64,000 nt of DNA. Origin: CABMKH01 sp040797625. Its GTDB lineage: Bacteria > Bacillota > Clostridia > Tissierellales > Tissierellaceae. Below the pieces are notes generated by a model. The model did no database searches. It was not told the origin of the DNA and saw only the letters and a list, made by a program, of their open reading frames with translations. The stretch spans positions 62,001 to 126,000 of the forward strand of contig JBQHQH010000004.1 of the NCBI GenBank assembly GCA_052067355.1, in the 5' to 3' direction. The translations under genes were made by a program, and so were the position numbers. Positions 26,222 to 35,500 of this stretch are shown in pieces; position 1 is the first letter of the stretch, and the number at the start of each line of letters is the position of its first letter.

Positions 26222-26266
26222 AAGTCAATGTATATTTATTGATAATCGATAAATACACATTGACTT
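26222..26266. promoter_or_regulatory. Palindrome overlapping the yoaS/yozG-like promoter
   Basis: AAGTCAATGTATATTTAT (26222-26239) and ATAAATACACATTGACTT (26249-26266) match as an inverted repeat at 17 of 18 positions around a 9-base centre. On the minus strand TTGACT of one arm, followed 17 bases later by TATCAT, could be the promoter of the DUF2975/XRE pair. A palindrome across the -35 is a natural autoregulatory operator. It is not followed by a T run, so it is not a clear terminator. Confidence 0.45.
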
Positions 26267-26448
26267 TCATGACATAAGTTCAAAGATGAAATAATTTTAT
26301 TAAATAAAAAAGGCTCTATCCTAGCATTATTAAAATAATTTTTTTGAAACTACAAATAAAAGCTCAAATTAATTTAATTAACATACATAAATATGCTATA
26401 ATAGAGAAATAACCTATGGGATTATCAAGATATTGAGGAGGATTATTT

Positions 26449-27810
26449 TTGAAAGAAAGACTAAATTTTAAACAAAATCTATTAATAGGTTCTTTGTTAT
26501 TTGGACTGTTCTTTGGTGCAGGCAATTTGATTTTTCCTGTACACATGGGACAAATAGCAGGAAATCATACTCTGTTGGCTACAATTGGATTTCTGATTAC
26601 AGGTGTAGGACTACCTATATTAGGCATTATTGCATCAGCACTTTCAGAAAGTGAAAGTCTATTTGATATGGCAAGACCAGTTAGCTCCACTTATGCAATT
26701 CTGTTGACCTGCCTATTATATTTAACTATTGGTCCATTGTTTGCAATTCCTCGTACTGCTACAGTTGCATTTGAAGTTGGGATGAATCCTTTCATTGCTA
26801 AAGAACATTTAAAGTTGGGATTACTTGCTTTTTCATTTATATTTTTTGCTTTGACACTTTATTTTTCATTACGACCGGGTCAAATTTTAGATTGGGTAGG
26901 CAGATACTTGACTCCTGTTTTTCTAATGCTTCTATCCATTTTATTGATTGCTACATATATAATCCCAATGGGACAAGTAAGTGCATATCCAGCTAATGGA
27001 GACTACATTGCTCGACCACTGTTTACTGGTTTATTAGATGGATATAATACCATGGATGCTTTAGCATCTTTAGCCTTTGCTATTATCATTATTTCTAATA
27101 TAAAAGAATTTGGCATTAAAAGCCCTTCTTCAATTGCCATTGAAACTTTTAAATCAGGTATGGTCAGTGTTGTTGGCATGACTATTATCTATGCATCATT
27201 GGCATATATGGGAGCAACAAGTTTGGGCAGCATAAATAGTGCAGATAATGGGGGAGTAATCCTATCAATGGTAAGTGCCCACTATTTTGGTTCCATTGGA
27301 AAGGTACTACTAGCAGCTATTGTAGGAGTTGCATGTTTAAAGACGGCTATTGGTCTAATAACTTCTTGTTCTAAGATGTTTAGTGAGATGTTTCCAAATT
27401 CTATTTCTTATAGAAATTATGCTATTTTATTTACGTTTTTCTCTTTTATAATTGCTAATTTTGGATTAGACAATATTATTCAACTATCTATACCTGTACT
27501 TATGTTTCTATATCCTTTAGCAATTACTTTAATCCTATTATCCCTATTAGCTCCTTTTATTCACAAGCAAGAGGATGTCTATAGATGGACAACTGGACTA
27601 ACTATTATTGCAGCATTCTTTGATCTATGTAAAGCACTGCCTAAACCTATGCAGAAAAACATAATAATACAACGTATCATTCACTTTGCTAATCTATATT
27701 TACCTGGATTTGACTATGGATTTGGTTGGATAATACCATCCTTTTGTGGCTTTATTATGGGATTGATGATCTGGTATATCCGTACAAGAAAACATCATTC
27801 ATTTAGATAA
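26449..27810 (+). CDS. brnQ: Branched-chain amino acid transporter BrnQ (LIV-II)
   Basis: The 453-aa permease has about 12 membrane segments and the family opening LIGSLLFGLFFGAGNLIFPV, then TGVGLPILGI and a long series of helices matching BrnQ/LIV-II Na+-coupled symporters for Leu, Ile and Val. The start is TTG at 26449 behind TGAGGAGG. An extended -10, TGCTATAAT (about 26393-26401), stands upstream with no strong -35. It is the only plus-strand gene between the accessory zone and the tauE pair and is flanked by a bidirectional terminator. Confidence 0.9.
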   Translation: MKERLNFKQNLLIGSLLFGLFFGAGNLIFPVHMGQIAGNHTLLATIGFLITGVGLPILGIIASALSESESLFDMARPVSSTYAILLTCLLYLTIGPLFAIPRTATVAFEVGMNPFIAKEHLKLGLLAFSFIFFALTLYFSLRPGQILDWVGRYLTPVFLMLLSILLIATYIIPMGQVSAYPANGDYIARPLFTGLLDGYNTMDALASLAFAIIIISNIKEFGIKSPSSIAIETFKSGMVSVVGMTIIYASLAYMGATSLGSINSADNGGVILSMVSAHYFGSIGKVLLAAIVGVACLKTAIGLITSCSKMFSEMFPNSISYRNYAILFTFFSFIIANFGLDNIIQLSIPVLMFLYPLAITLILLSLLAPFIHKQEDVYRWTTGLTIIAAFFDLCKALPKPMQKNIIIQRIIHFANLYLPGFDYGFGWIIPSFCGFIMGLMIWYIRTRKHHSFR

Positions 27811-27849
27811 ATGTAAGTATACTATGGGCAATCCCTGTCTTATAAATTA

Positions 27850-27896
27850 AAACTACCTTTAAGTTAAAGTAATTTCACCTAACTTAAAGGTAGTTT
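27850..27896. terminator. Bidirectional terminator between brnQ and degV
   Basis: AAACTACCTTTAAGTT and AACTTAAAGGTAGTTT form a perfect 16-bp stem around a 15-base loop between two convergent genes, with A/T-rich flanks on both sides. Confidence 0.8.
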
Positions 27897-27912
27897 ATAT
27901 ATTACTATCTTT

Positions 27913-28737
27913 TTAATAATAACAAATTCCTATCATCTTTGGCCCTAAATGCGAACCAACTACAGGTCCAAGCTCATCAATACTGATCTCTATATTAGGA
28001 AATCTCTCCATCAAGATATCCCTTATCTTCAATGCCTCTTCCATATTTAGAATATGACATATCCCTATTCTATTTACATCATTGTCAATAAAAGACAGTA
28101 TCTTAGAGATAGCTTTATTTTTTCCCCTAATCTTTTCTACTAACTCTAACTCTCCATCCCTCAACTGAATAATAGGTTTGATATTTAGTATATTTCCAAC
28201 AGTTGACTGTATGGAAGATAGTCTTCCACCCCTTCTCAAATATTCTAGAGTATCAGTAGTCAAAGATATATGCATATTCTGCTTTTTATTATTTATAAAC
28301 TCTACTATATCTTCAGACTTCTCTCCGGACTTAGCCATTTCTACTGCATCTTCAACTAAAAATCTTAAATTAGATGCTGCAGTTTGAGAATCTATAATAG
28401 TAATCCTTTTATCCTCTAACATATTGCTAGCCAACACTGCACTATTATACGTTCCACTTAATTTAGAAGATAAAAGTATCGCTATTATTTCATCATAGTC
28501 CCTTAAAGCTTCTTCAAAGACATTATAAAAATCTCCTGTGGAAGGTTGAGAGGTAGTTGGAAATAGATTGGAGTTTGATAATTTTATAAAAAATTCATCA
28601 TATTCTCCTTTAAATCCCTCCTTAAACGTCAATCCATCAAATATATAATTCAAGGGTACTACAGAAACATCTTCTCTATCTACATAGTCCTTTGAAATAT
28701 AACTGGTACTATCTGTAACTATTTTAATCCTCGTCAT
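27913..28737 (-). CDS. DegV-family fatty-acid-binding protein
   Basis: The 274-aa DegV protein opens MTRIKIVTDSTSYISKDYV, with the fatty-acid-site motif TSQPSTGDF, the SKLSGTYNSA stretch, and DSQTAASN. DegV/FakB proteins bind fatty acids for phosphorylation by FakA kinase before phospholipid synthesis. The ATG at 28737, behind AAGGGGG, was chosen over an upstream in-frame ATG whose 20 extra codons overlap the inverted repeat after leuS. No fakA is in the window, so the paralogue type is not resolved. Confidence 0.85.
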   Translation of the reverse strand: MTRIKIVTDSTSYISKDYVDREDVSVVPLNYIFDGLTFKEGFKGEYDEFFIKLSNSNLFPTTSQPSTGDFYNVFEEALRDYDEIIAILLSSKLSGTYNSAVLASNMLEDKRITIIDSQTAASNLRFLVEDAVEMAKSGEKSEDIVEFINNKKQNMHISLTTDTLEYLRRGGRLSSIQSTVGNILNIKPIIQLRDGELELVEKIRGKNKAISKILSFIDNDVNRIGICHILNMEEALKIRDILMERFPNIEISIDELGPVVGSHLGPKMIGICYY

Positions 28738-28756
28738 ATTAGACCCCCTTAATATA

Positions 28757-28790
28757 ATAATAGTACTGTTAATTACAACAGTACTATTAT
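28757..28790 (-). terminator. Inverted repeat between leuS and degV
   Basis: ATAATAGTACTGTT (28757-28770) and its exact complement (28777-28790) make a 14-bp stem with a 6-base loop, directly after the leuS stop. The following minus-strand bases (ATTATATTAA) are only weakly T-rich, so it may be an inefficient terminator or an operator for degV. Confidence 0.5.
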
Positions 28791-28803
28791 CACACATATA
28801 TAT

Positions 28804-31215
28804 CTATTTGACAACTATATTATAGATTTTCCCTTGAATAAATATCTCTTTTACTATATTCTTTCCTTCAATAAACTTCATTATATTGTCATCCTTTAAT
28901 GCCTTTTCTCTTATGATATCTTGACTATCGTCTACATTTACCTCTATAGTTCCTCTCACTTTTCCATTTACCTGAATAGGCATATCTATGACTTCATCTT
29001 TGGTCTTTGCCTCGTCATATTTTGGCCATGCAGTATCATGTAAATATCCCTCAAATCCCATACTACTCCATAACTCTTCAGTGATATGAGGAGCTACAGG
29101 ATGTAATAGTATCAAGTAGGTCTCAAAATCCTTTTTAGTTATCTTACCATGATCATTAAAGTCATTTAGTAGAGACATAAGAGCTGCAATACCCGTATTA
29201 AATTTCAAAGTCTCATAGTCTTCTGATACTTTTTTAATAGTCTTATGGATATTGCTTTCTAGTTCTTTAGTGTATTCATCTCCATCTACTACAATATCCT
29301 GAAGTCTCCAAACTCTATCTAGATATCTTCTACAACCTCTAACACCACTTTCTGACCAAGGAGCTGATTTTTCAAAATCTCCTACAAACATTTCATATGT
29401 CCTCAATGTATCTGCTCCAAATTCATTTACAATATCATCTGGATTGATTACATTTCCTCTAGATTTAGACATCTTCTCATTGTTATTCCCTAAGATCATT
29501 CCATGGGAAGTTCTCTTTGCAAATGGTTCAGGTGTAGATACCAATCCTAAATCATAAAGGAATTTATGCCAAAACCTTGAATAGAGAAGGTGTAGAGTAG
29601 TATGTTCCATACCGCCATTGTACCAATCTATTGGTAGCCAATAATCCAATTCTTCTCTTGATGCAAATTCCTCATTATTATGAGGATCAATATATCTTAG
29701 GAAATACCAAGATGATCCTGCCCAGTTTGGCATTGTATCTGTTTCCCTCTTAGCTTCTCCACCGCATTTTGGACATGTAGTATTTACCCATTCCTCTATT
29801 TTAGCTAAAGGAGACTCTCCAGTATCAGTTGGCTCATAGTTCTCCACTTCTGGCAACATCACTGGTAAATCTGATTCTGGAACTGGTACCCAACCACATT
29901 TTTCACAGTATACCAATGGAATTGGCTCTCCCCAATATCTCTGTCTAGAAAATACCCAGTCTCTAAGCTTGAAATTCACTTTCTTAGTGCCAAGCCCCTT
30001 ATCTTCTAACCACTTTATCATATATTTTATAGCATCTTTAACTTCCATATCATTTAAGAATTCTGAATTTACAAGAATTCCTGAATCAGTATCTGTATAA
30101 GCTTCTTTTTTTACATCTCCACCTTTGATTACTTCTACAACTGGAAGATTGAATTTAGTTGCAAACTCCCAGTCTCTTTCGTCATGACCTGGTACAGCCA
30201 TTATTGCTCCTGTTCCATAGCTCATTAAAACATAGTCAGATATCCAGATGGGGATTTCTTTACCATTTGCAGGATTGATTGCTTTCAATCCCTTTAATTC
30301 TACTCCAGTCTTATCCTTAGATAATTCTGTTCTTTCAAAATCTGACTTCTTACTTACCATATCTCTATATTCTAAGACTTCATCCAAATTCTGAATATCA
30401 TCTTTGTACTTTTCAATTAAAGGATGTTCAACAGCTATGACCATGTATGTGGAACCAAAGATAGTATCAGGTCTTGTAGTAAATATCCTCAATACATCTT
30501 CTTTATCTGCTACTTTAAAGTCTACTTCTGCACCTTCAGATCTGCCTATCCAGTGTTTTTGCTGAGTCTTCACTCGATCGATAAAGTCTACTTTGTCTAA
30601 ATCATCTATTAACCTATCTGCATATTCTGTAATCTTTAACATCCATTGATTTTTAACTTTTTGTACTACTTCTCCTCCACATCTTTCACATGCTCCATTT
30701 ACTACTTCTTCATTTGCCAATCCTATTTTACAAGATGTACACCAGTTTATAGGCATCTCTTTTTTATAAGCTAGACCTTTTTCATAGAATTTCAAAAATA
30801 ACCACTGTGTCCATTTATAGTAATTAGGGTCTGTAGTATTTACTTCTCTAGACCAATCAAAGGAAAATCCTATGGATTTTAACTGAGATTTAAATCTTGC
30901 AATATTCCTTTCAGTTACTTCTACTGGATGTATTTTATGCTTAATAGCAAAGTTTTCAGTTGGTAATCCAAAAGCATCCCATCCCATTGGAAATAATACA
31001 TTATACCCTTCAAGTCTTCTCTTTCTAGAGACTATATCTAAAGCAGTATATGGTCTTGCATGACCTACATGTAGTCCATCTCCTGAAGGATATGGGAATT
31101 CTACTAATGCATAGAATTTTGGCTTATCCTTATCTGTCTTTGTCATATATACTTGTTTTTCATCCCAAATATCCTGCCACTTTTTTTCAATCTCACTTGG
31201 GTTATATTCCCTCAT
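28804..31215 (-). CDS. leuS: Leucyl-tRNA synthetase
   Basis: The 803-aa bacterial-type class I synthetase charges tRNA-Leu with leucine. It has the HIGH-type signature PYPSGDGLHVGHARPY near residue 41, zinc-binding Cys pairs (CTSCKIG...CERCGG; a second zinc ribbon CEKCGW...CPKCGG), the CP1 editing domain with TTRPDTIFGST, and KMSKSRGN in the second half. The length is normal. The ATG follows GGAGGGC. It is preceded by a T-box leader, so expression should rise when tRNA-Leu is uncharged. Confidence 0.97.
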   Translation of the reverse strand: MREYNPSEIEKKWQDIWDEKQVYMTKTDKDKPKFYALVEFPYPSGDGLHVGHARPYTALDIVSRKRRLEGYNVLFPMGWDAFGLPTENFAIKHKIHPVEVTERNIARFKSQLKSIGFSFDWSREVNTTDPNYYKWTQWLFLKFYEKGLAYKKEMPINWCTSCKIGLANEEVVNGACERCGGEVVQKVKNQWMLKITEYADRLIDDLDKVDFIDRVKTQQKHWIGRSEGAEVDFKVADKEDVLRIFTTRPDTIFGSTYMVIAVEHPLIEKYKDDIQNLDEVLEYRDMVSKKSDFERTELSKDKTGVELKGLKAINPANGKEIPIWISDYVLMSYGTGAIMAVPGHDERDWEFATKFNLPVVEVIKGGDVKKEAYTDTDSGILVNSEFLNDMEVKDAIKYMIKWLEDKGLGTKKVNFKLRDWVFSRQRYWGEPIPLVYCEKCGWVPVPESDLPVMLPEVENYEPTDTGESPLAKIEEWVNTTCPKCGGEAKRETDTMPNWAGSSWYFLRYIDPHNNEEFASREELDYWLPIDWYNGGMEHTTLHLLYSRFWHKFLYDLGLVSTPEPFAKRTSHGMILGNNNEKMSKSRGNVINPDDIVNEFGADTLRTYEMFVGDFEKSAPWSESGVRGCRRYLDRVWRLQDIVVDGDEYTKELESNIHKTIKKVSEDYETLKFNTGIAALMSLLNDFNDHGKITKKDFETYLILLHPVAPHITEELWSSMGFEGYLHDTAWPKYDEAKTKDEVIDMPIQVNGKVRGTIEVNVDDSQDIIREKALKDDNIMKFIEGKNIVKEIFIQGKIYNIVVK

Positions 31216-31221
31216 CTTTTG

Positions 31222-31455
31222 CCCTCCTTAAAATTAAAAAAACCTCATCTCTAGAAAGAGACGAAGTTTAAATTCGCGGTACCACTCTTATTGATAGATA
31301 TTCCTATCCACTCAAAGATATAACGGCTCTACCGGCCATGGTTCTCATTCATGGCAACTCCGAGACAAGTTCAATCTAAATCAATGCCATTTTGCACCTT
31401 CCAACAGCTCTCTAAAATTGACTATAGACTTACTACTCCTCTTCAAAGTTATTGC
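31222..31455 (-). promoter_or_regulatory. T-box riboswitch of leuS
   Basis: On the minus strand the leader carries the T-box sequence AGAGTGGTACCGCGA (31274-31288), which pairs with the tRNA acceptor end. A terminator follows (31241-31268) with a T run at 31234-31240. Upstream lie the Stem I elements GGTGCAAA and AACTTGTCTCGGAG; CTC at 31362-31364 is the likely leucine specifier codon. Uncharged tRNA-Leu should stabilise the antiterminator and allow leuS transcription. Confidence 0.92.
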
Positions 31456-31466
31456 AATTAAAAAAT

Positions 31467-31495
31467 ATTATAGCAAACTAATCACAATAAAGCAA
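31467..31495 (-). promoter_or_regulatory. Promoter of the leuS leader
   Basis: TTGCTT (31490-31495) and TATAAT (31467-31472) are separated by 17 bases on the minus strand, just upstream of the T-box. The -10 matches consensus and the -35 is one substitution plus a weak end away. Confidence 0.65.
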
Positions 31496-31501
31496 TATAA
31501 T

Positions 31502-32830
31502 TTATCTATTTTTATGATATAAGTCCTCTAATCTACCTTTAATAATCTTTTCATAGCCATTTTCAGTAGGTCTATAATATGATTCTCTCTCAATATTAGA
31601 AGGAAGATATTGTTGCTCTACAAATCCTCCTTCATAGTCATGGGGATATTTATATCCTTTGCCATGATCCAATCTATCAGCTCCTCTATAATGTGAATCC
31701 TTTAAATGCAATGGAATGTCTCCTATCTCCTTATTCCTTATATCATCTAAAGCCTTATCTATTCCCATATAACAAGCATTACTCTTAGGTGCTGTAGCTA
31801 CATATAGGGCAGCCTGTGCCAAGATAATCCTACCTTCAGGCATTCCTATATTGTTAACAGCATTAAATGCTGCATTGGCTACTATAAGGGCATTTGGATC
31901 TGCATTTCCCACATCTTCAGAAGCAGCGATGATTATCCTTCTAGCTATAAACTTAGAATCTTCTCCTGCATTTATCATCTTAGCAAGCCAATATAGAGTT
32001 GCATCTGGATCAGAACCTCTCATACTCTTTATAAAGGCAGATATAGTATTATAGTGCTCGTCCCCACCCTTGTCATATTTGGCAGCTTTAACTAATATAG
32101 ACTCTCTAATAGCTTCCAAATCAATTGCCCTTATTCCCTTACTATTTTCTGGAGTAGATAAAACACCAATCTCAAGAGAATTAAGCAATGTTCTACCATC
32201 ACCTTCAGCTATGGTTATAAGATAGTCTATTGCATCTTTATCTATTTCTACTTTTAAATTTCCTAATCCTCTTTCCTTATCAGACAATGCCCTGTCTATG
32301 AGCTTCAAGAGTTCCTCTCTTTTTAATGGCTCCAGAACTAGAACCATAGCTCTAGACAATAAAGCCTTATTTACTTCAAAATAGGGATTTTCAGTAGTTG
32401 CCCCTATTAAGATTATAATTCCTCTTTCTACAAATGGGAGCAAGGCATCTTGTTGAGCTTTATTAAACCTATGAATCTCATCGATAAATAATATAGTTCT
32501 CTTATTATATATCTTTAAATTCTCCTCTGCTCTATCAATAACCTGACGTATATCCTTTACTCCAGAGGTAACAGCAGACAATTTTTCGAAGAGCATATCA
32601 GTAGAATTTGCAATAATCGTGGCTAAAGTGGTCTTTCCAGTACCTGGTGGTCCATAAAAGATCATAGAGGTCAATCTATCTGCTCTTATAGCCCTATTTA
32701 AAAATTTGTTTTCTCCTAATAAATGGTTTTGTCCTACAAATTCATCAATTGATTTAGGTCTCATCCTATCAGCTAGAGGTGCATTTTTTTTCAACTTTTC
32801 TTCCATGGATAAAGTAAATAGGTCCATCAA
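31502..32830 (-). CDS. rarA: Replication-associated recombination protein A
   Basis: This 442-aa AAA+ ATPase (RarA/MgsA/WRNIP1) has Walker A GPPGTGKTT (about 60-68), Walker B TILFIDEIHRF, sensor ATTENP, an arginine-finger region, and the C-terminal clamp-loader-like tetramer domain with RGSDPDATLYWLA and YKYPHDYEGG. It acts at stalled replication forks with SSB. The ATG overlaps the nrdR stop by 4 bases, so the two genes are translationally linked. The length is normal. Confidence 0.95.
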   Translation of the reverse strand: MMDLFTLSMEEKLKKNAPLADRMRPKSIDEFVGQNHLLGENKFLNRAIRADRLTSMIFYGPPGTGKTTLATIIANSTDMLFEKLSAVTSGVKDIRQVIDRAEENLKIYNKRTILFIDEIHRFNKAQQDALLPFVERGIIILIGATTENPYFEVNKALLSRAMVLVLEPLKREELLKLIDRALSDKERGLGNLKVEIDKDAIDYLITIAEGDGRTLLNSLEIGVLSTPENSKGIRAIDLEAIRESILVKAAKYDKGGDEHYNTISAFIKSMRGSDPDATLYWLAKMINAGEDSKFIARRIIIAASEDVGNADPNALIVANAAFNAVNNIGMPEGRIILAQAALYVATAPKSNACYMGIDKALDDIRNKEIGDIPLHLKDSHYRGADRLDHGKGYKYPHDYEGGFVEQQYLPSNIERESYYRPTENGYEKIIKGRLEDLYHKNR

Positions 32831-33288
32831 TTACTCCCCTCATCTAATATCTTCTTCAACTCATCCATAAATGAATTTACATCTTTAAACTGTCTATAGA
32901 CAGATGCAAATCTAACATATGAAACCTCATCAACTTCCTTTAATCTACTCATAACCATCTCTCCAATTTCTATAGATGTTATCTCCTTTTCAAGTGAATT
33001 AGATAACTTTCTCTCAATATCATCTACTATAGACTCTATTTCATTCATTGAAACTGGTCTTTTTTCACAGGACTTTATAATACCATTTAATAATTTATTT
33101 CTATTGTATACCTGCCTATTTCCGTCTTTTTTCACAACTATAATGGGTATCTCTTCAACCTTTTCGTAAGTTGTAAATCTCCTACCACAATCTATACACT
33201 CTCTTCTCCTTCTTATTGCCTGTCCCTCATCTGTAGGCCTAGAGTCAACTACTTTGGATTCCATATAATTACAATAAGGACATCTCAT
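32827..33288 (-). CDS. nrdR: Transcriptional repressor NrdR
   Basis: The 153-aa regulator has a zinc ribbon (Cys3, Cys6, Cys31, Cys34; MRCPYCNY...CIDCGRRF) and an ATP-cone domain (about 49-140, with VVKKDGNRQVYNRNKLLNGI). NrdR binds (d)ATP and represses ribonucleotide reductase genes by binding NrdR boxes. No nrd genes are in the window. AGGTGGAGA precedes the ATG. It is followed by rarA with a 4-base overlap. Confidence 0.96.
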   Translation of the reverse strand: MRCPYCNYMESKVVDSRPTDEGQAIRRRRECIDCGRRFTTYEKVEEIPIIVVKKDGNRQVYNRNKLLNGIIKSCEKRPVSMNEIESIVDDIERKLSNSLEKEITSIEIGEMVMSRLKEVDEVSYVRFASVYRQFKDVNSFMDELKKILDEGSN

Positions 33289-33359
33289 ATCTCCACCTCT
33301 TTATACTTTATAATCCCATTATAATATATAATATTACCATTGTCTAATTGGAATTGCCT

Positions 33360-33599
33360 CTAGTCTTCTCTAAAGTCTACTAGGATGATATCACTTCCTA
33401 TTCTAACTATATCTTCCCAGTCTATTAAAATATCATAGGATTTAGAAAAAAAGCTTAAACCTTTGCTATTCCCTGGAACAACCATTGCAGTTATAGTGCC
33501 TCTTTCTAAATCCAACTCAAAATCATATACATATCCTAGTCTTTCACCATTTGAAATATTTATGACTTCCTTCATCTTTACTTCTGAAACCTTTAGCAT
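33360..33599 (-). CDS. ylmC: YlmC/YmxH-family PRC-barrel protein
   Basis: The 79-aa PRC-barrel-type protein reads MKEVINISNGERLGYVYDFE, LERGTITAMVVPGN and ILIDWEDIVRIGSDIILVD, as in YlmC/YmxH small sporulation-associated proteins. GAGGTGGGA precedes the ATG. Its place between sigG and nrdR matches other clostridia. The molecular role is not known. Confidence 0.85.
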   Translation of the reverse strand: MLKVSEVKMKEVINISNGERLGYVYDFELDLERGTITAMVVPGNSKGLSFFSKSYDILIDWEDIVRIGSDIILVDFRED

Positions 33600-33667
33600 T
33601 ATCCCACCTCACTATAATATACTTTGTATATCTATATTTATTTGAGGGGAAAATTATTACTATAAAG

Positions 33668-33715
33668 AAAACTTATATCAGATGGGTTTTTATAATCCAG
33701 CTGATATTTTGCTGT
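33668..33715. repeat. Copy 1 of a dispersed 43-bp repeat
   Basis: AAAACTTATATCA, an 18-base spacer and AGCTGATATTTT occur here in the sigG-ylmC gap. The same two blocks with the same 18-base spacing recur at 57810-57858. In this copy the halves can pair (TATATCAG with CTGATAT). No gene is present in 33600-33820. Confidence 0.4.
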
Positions 33716-33820
33716 ACTTATCTTTAATCTTTCCGATTTCAGCAACATTAACTGTGAATTGTGAATTGAAGTTATGTGCCTATATGAGTATAGACCATAA
33801 GATAAATTGAGAATGAGATC

Positions 33821-34594
33821 TTATATGAATTTTCTCATCTGTTTTAAAGCATTTTTCTCTAATCGTGAAACCTGTGCTTGAGATATTCCTATTTCTTCTG
33901 CAACTTCCATCTGGGTCTTTCCTTCGAAAAACCTTAGATTTAAAATCTCTCTTTCACGGGTATTTAATTTTTTCAGTGCTTCTTTTAAAGAGATATCTCG
34001 CAGCCAATGATCATCTTTTTCTTTTTCATCTCTCACCTGATCCATTACAAAGATAGCATCTCCACTATCATGGAAAATAGGTTCAAAGAGTGAAATAGGT
34101 TCCTGAATAGCTTCCAATGCAAAGACTACTTCTTCCTTTGGCAAATCTAATACCTCAGATATCTCTATAATGGTCGGTTCTCTCGAGTTCTTATATATAA
34201 GCTGATCTCTGACCTGTAATGCTCTATATGCTATATCTCTTAGTGATCTACTTACTCGTATAGAATTATTATCCCTTAGATATCTTCTTATCTCACCAAT
34301 TATCATGGGAACAGCATAGGTGGAAAATCTTACATTATGACTTAAGTCAAAATTATCAATAGCTTTAATAAGTCCAATACACCCCACCTGAAATAGATCA
34401 TCAACTGGCTCTCCTCGTCTGTTAAACCTCTGTATTATACTCAATACAAGCCTTAAATTTCCCTGTATAAATTCTTCTCTAGCGCTCATATCTCCTGCCT
34501 TTATCTTTACGAATAAAGCTTGCATTTCTTCATTTGTTAAAACTGGTAACTTGGCAGTATTTACACCACAAATCTCGACTTTAGATACATGCAT
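33821..34594 (-). CDS. sigG: Sporulation sigma factor SigG
   Basis: The 257-aa late forespore sigma factor has the SigG-specific N-terminus KVEICGVNTAKLPVLTNEEM, region 2 with DLFQVGCIGLIKAIDNFDLS and RFSTYAVPMIIGEIRRYLRD, and region 4.2 TQMEVAEEIGISQAQVSRLE. SigG drives forespore genes after engulfment. The ATG follows AAAGGATG. It lies downstream of spoIIGA-sigE, the classic order, but its own promoter is expected because a terminator separates it from sigE. Confidence 0.95.
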   Translation of the reverse strand: MHVSKVEICGVNTAKLPVLTNEEMQALFVKIKAGDMSAREEFIQGNLRLVLSIIQRFNRRGEPVDDLFQVGCIGLIKAIDNFDLSHNVRFSTYAVPMIIGEIRRYLRDNNSIRVSRSLRDIAYRALQVRDQLIYKNSREPTIIEISEVLDLPKEEVVFALEAIQEPISLFEPIFHDSGDAIFVMDQVRDEKEKDDHWLRDISLKEALKKLNTREREILNLRFFEGKTQMEVAEEIGISQAQVSRLEKNALKQMRKFI

Positions 34595-34751
34595 TTAAGT
34601 TTCATCCTTTCACGGTGATTTGCCCCTTTCAAATTAAATTATTACCTTTAGATGCTTTTTTATTCATCCATATCTAGTCAAATATAAATACTTAATGAAG
34701 GCTTATATGAGAAGAAATGCTGAAATTTCAAACTATAACAAGCTATAAGAT

Positions 34752-34786
34752 AAAAAAATATTATTGAAGATATCTCCAATAATATT
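34752..34786 (-). terminator. Terminator after sigE
   Basis: AATATTATTG (34757-34766) pairs with CAATAATATT (34777-34786), and on the minus strand a TTTTTT run follows. It separates spoIIGA-sigE from sigG. Confidence 0.8.
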
Positions 34787-35500
34787 TTATATCATGCGAC
34801 TCATTTCTTTTCTCAATCGCTTTATGATTCTCTTTTCTAATCTGGATATGTACGATTGAGAGATTCCGAGTAGATCTGCTACTTCTTTTTGAGTTTTCTC
34901 CATACCATTTGTTAATCCAAATCTGAGTTTTACAATTACCTTTTCTCTATTAGATAATTTTTCAATAGCCTCATTTAGAAGCTTTCTATCGACTTCATTT
35001 TCAATATATTTATATATTATATCTCCTTCTGTACCAAGAATATCAGATAATAGTAATTCATTTCCATCCCAATCTATATTCAATGGTTCATCAAGAGAAA
35101 TCTCATTCTTTATCTTGCTAGTCTTTCTTAGATACATCAATATCTCATTTTCTATACACTTTGAAGCATAAGTAGCTAATTTTATCTTTTTATCTGGATC
35201 AAAAGTATTTACTGCCTTTATAAGTCCAATTGTTCCAATTGAAATTAGATCCTCCATTGCAATCTTAGTATTATCAAACTTCCTTGCAATATATACTACT
35301 AGCCTTAAATTTCTCTCTATCAATATGGACTTTATAGATTCATCTTTTTTTAAATTACTTAAATAAAACTCTTCTTCTTCTGGTGTCAAAGGAGGCGGCA
35401 ATATCTCTCCTGTACCAATATAATCAACTCGTTTCAAAACACCTAATTTGCTTAGCAGTTTAAATAATATAAGTTTTATTCTATTCTTTATTATATTCAT
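34787..35500 (-). CDS. sigE: Sporulation sigma factor SigE precursor
   Basis: The 237-aa mother-cell sigma factor has a basic, membrane-associating N-terminal pro-sequence (about 1-28), region 2 with EDLISIGTIGLIKAVNTFDP and KLATYASKCIENEILMYLR, and region 4 with TQKEVADLLGISQSYISRLE. The pro-peptide is removed by SpoIIGA, the gene just upstream, with a 4-base overlap. The ATG follows GGGGGATG. Confidence 0.96.
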   Translation of the reverse strand: MNIIKNRIKLILFKLLSKLGVLKRVDYIGTGEILPPPLTPEEEEFYLSNLKKDESIKSILIERNLRLVVYIARKFDNTKIAMEDLISIGTIGLIKAVNTFDPDKKIKLATYASKCIENEILMYLRKTSKIKNEISLDEPLNIDWDGNELLLSDILGTEGDIIYKYIENEVDRKLLNEAIEKLSNREKVIVKLRFGLTNGMEKTQKEVADLLGISQSYISRLEKRIIKRLRKEMSRMI

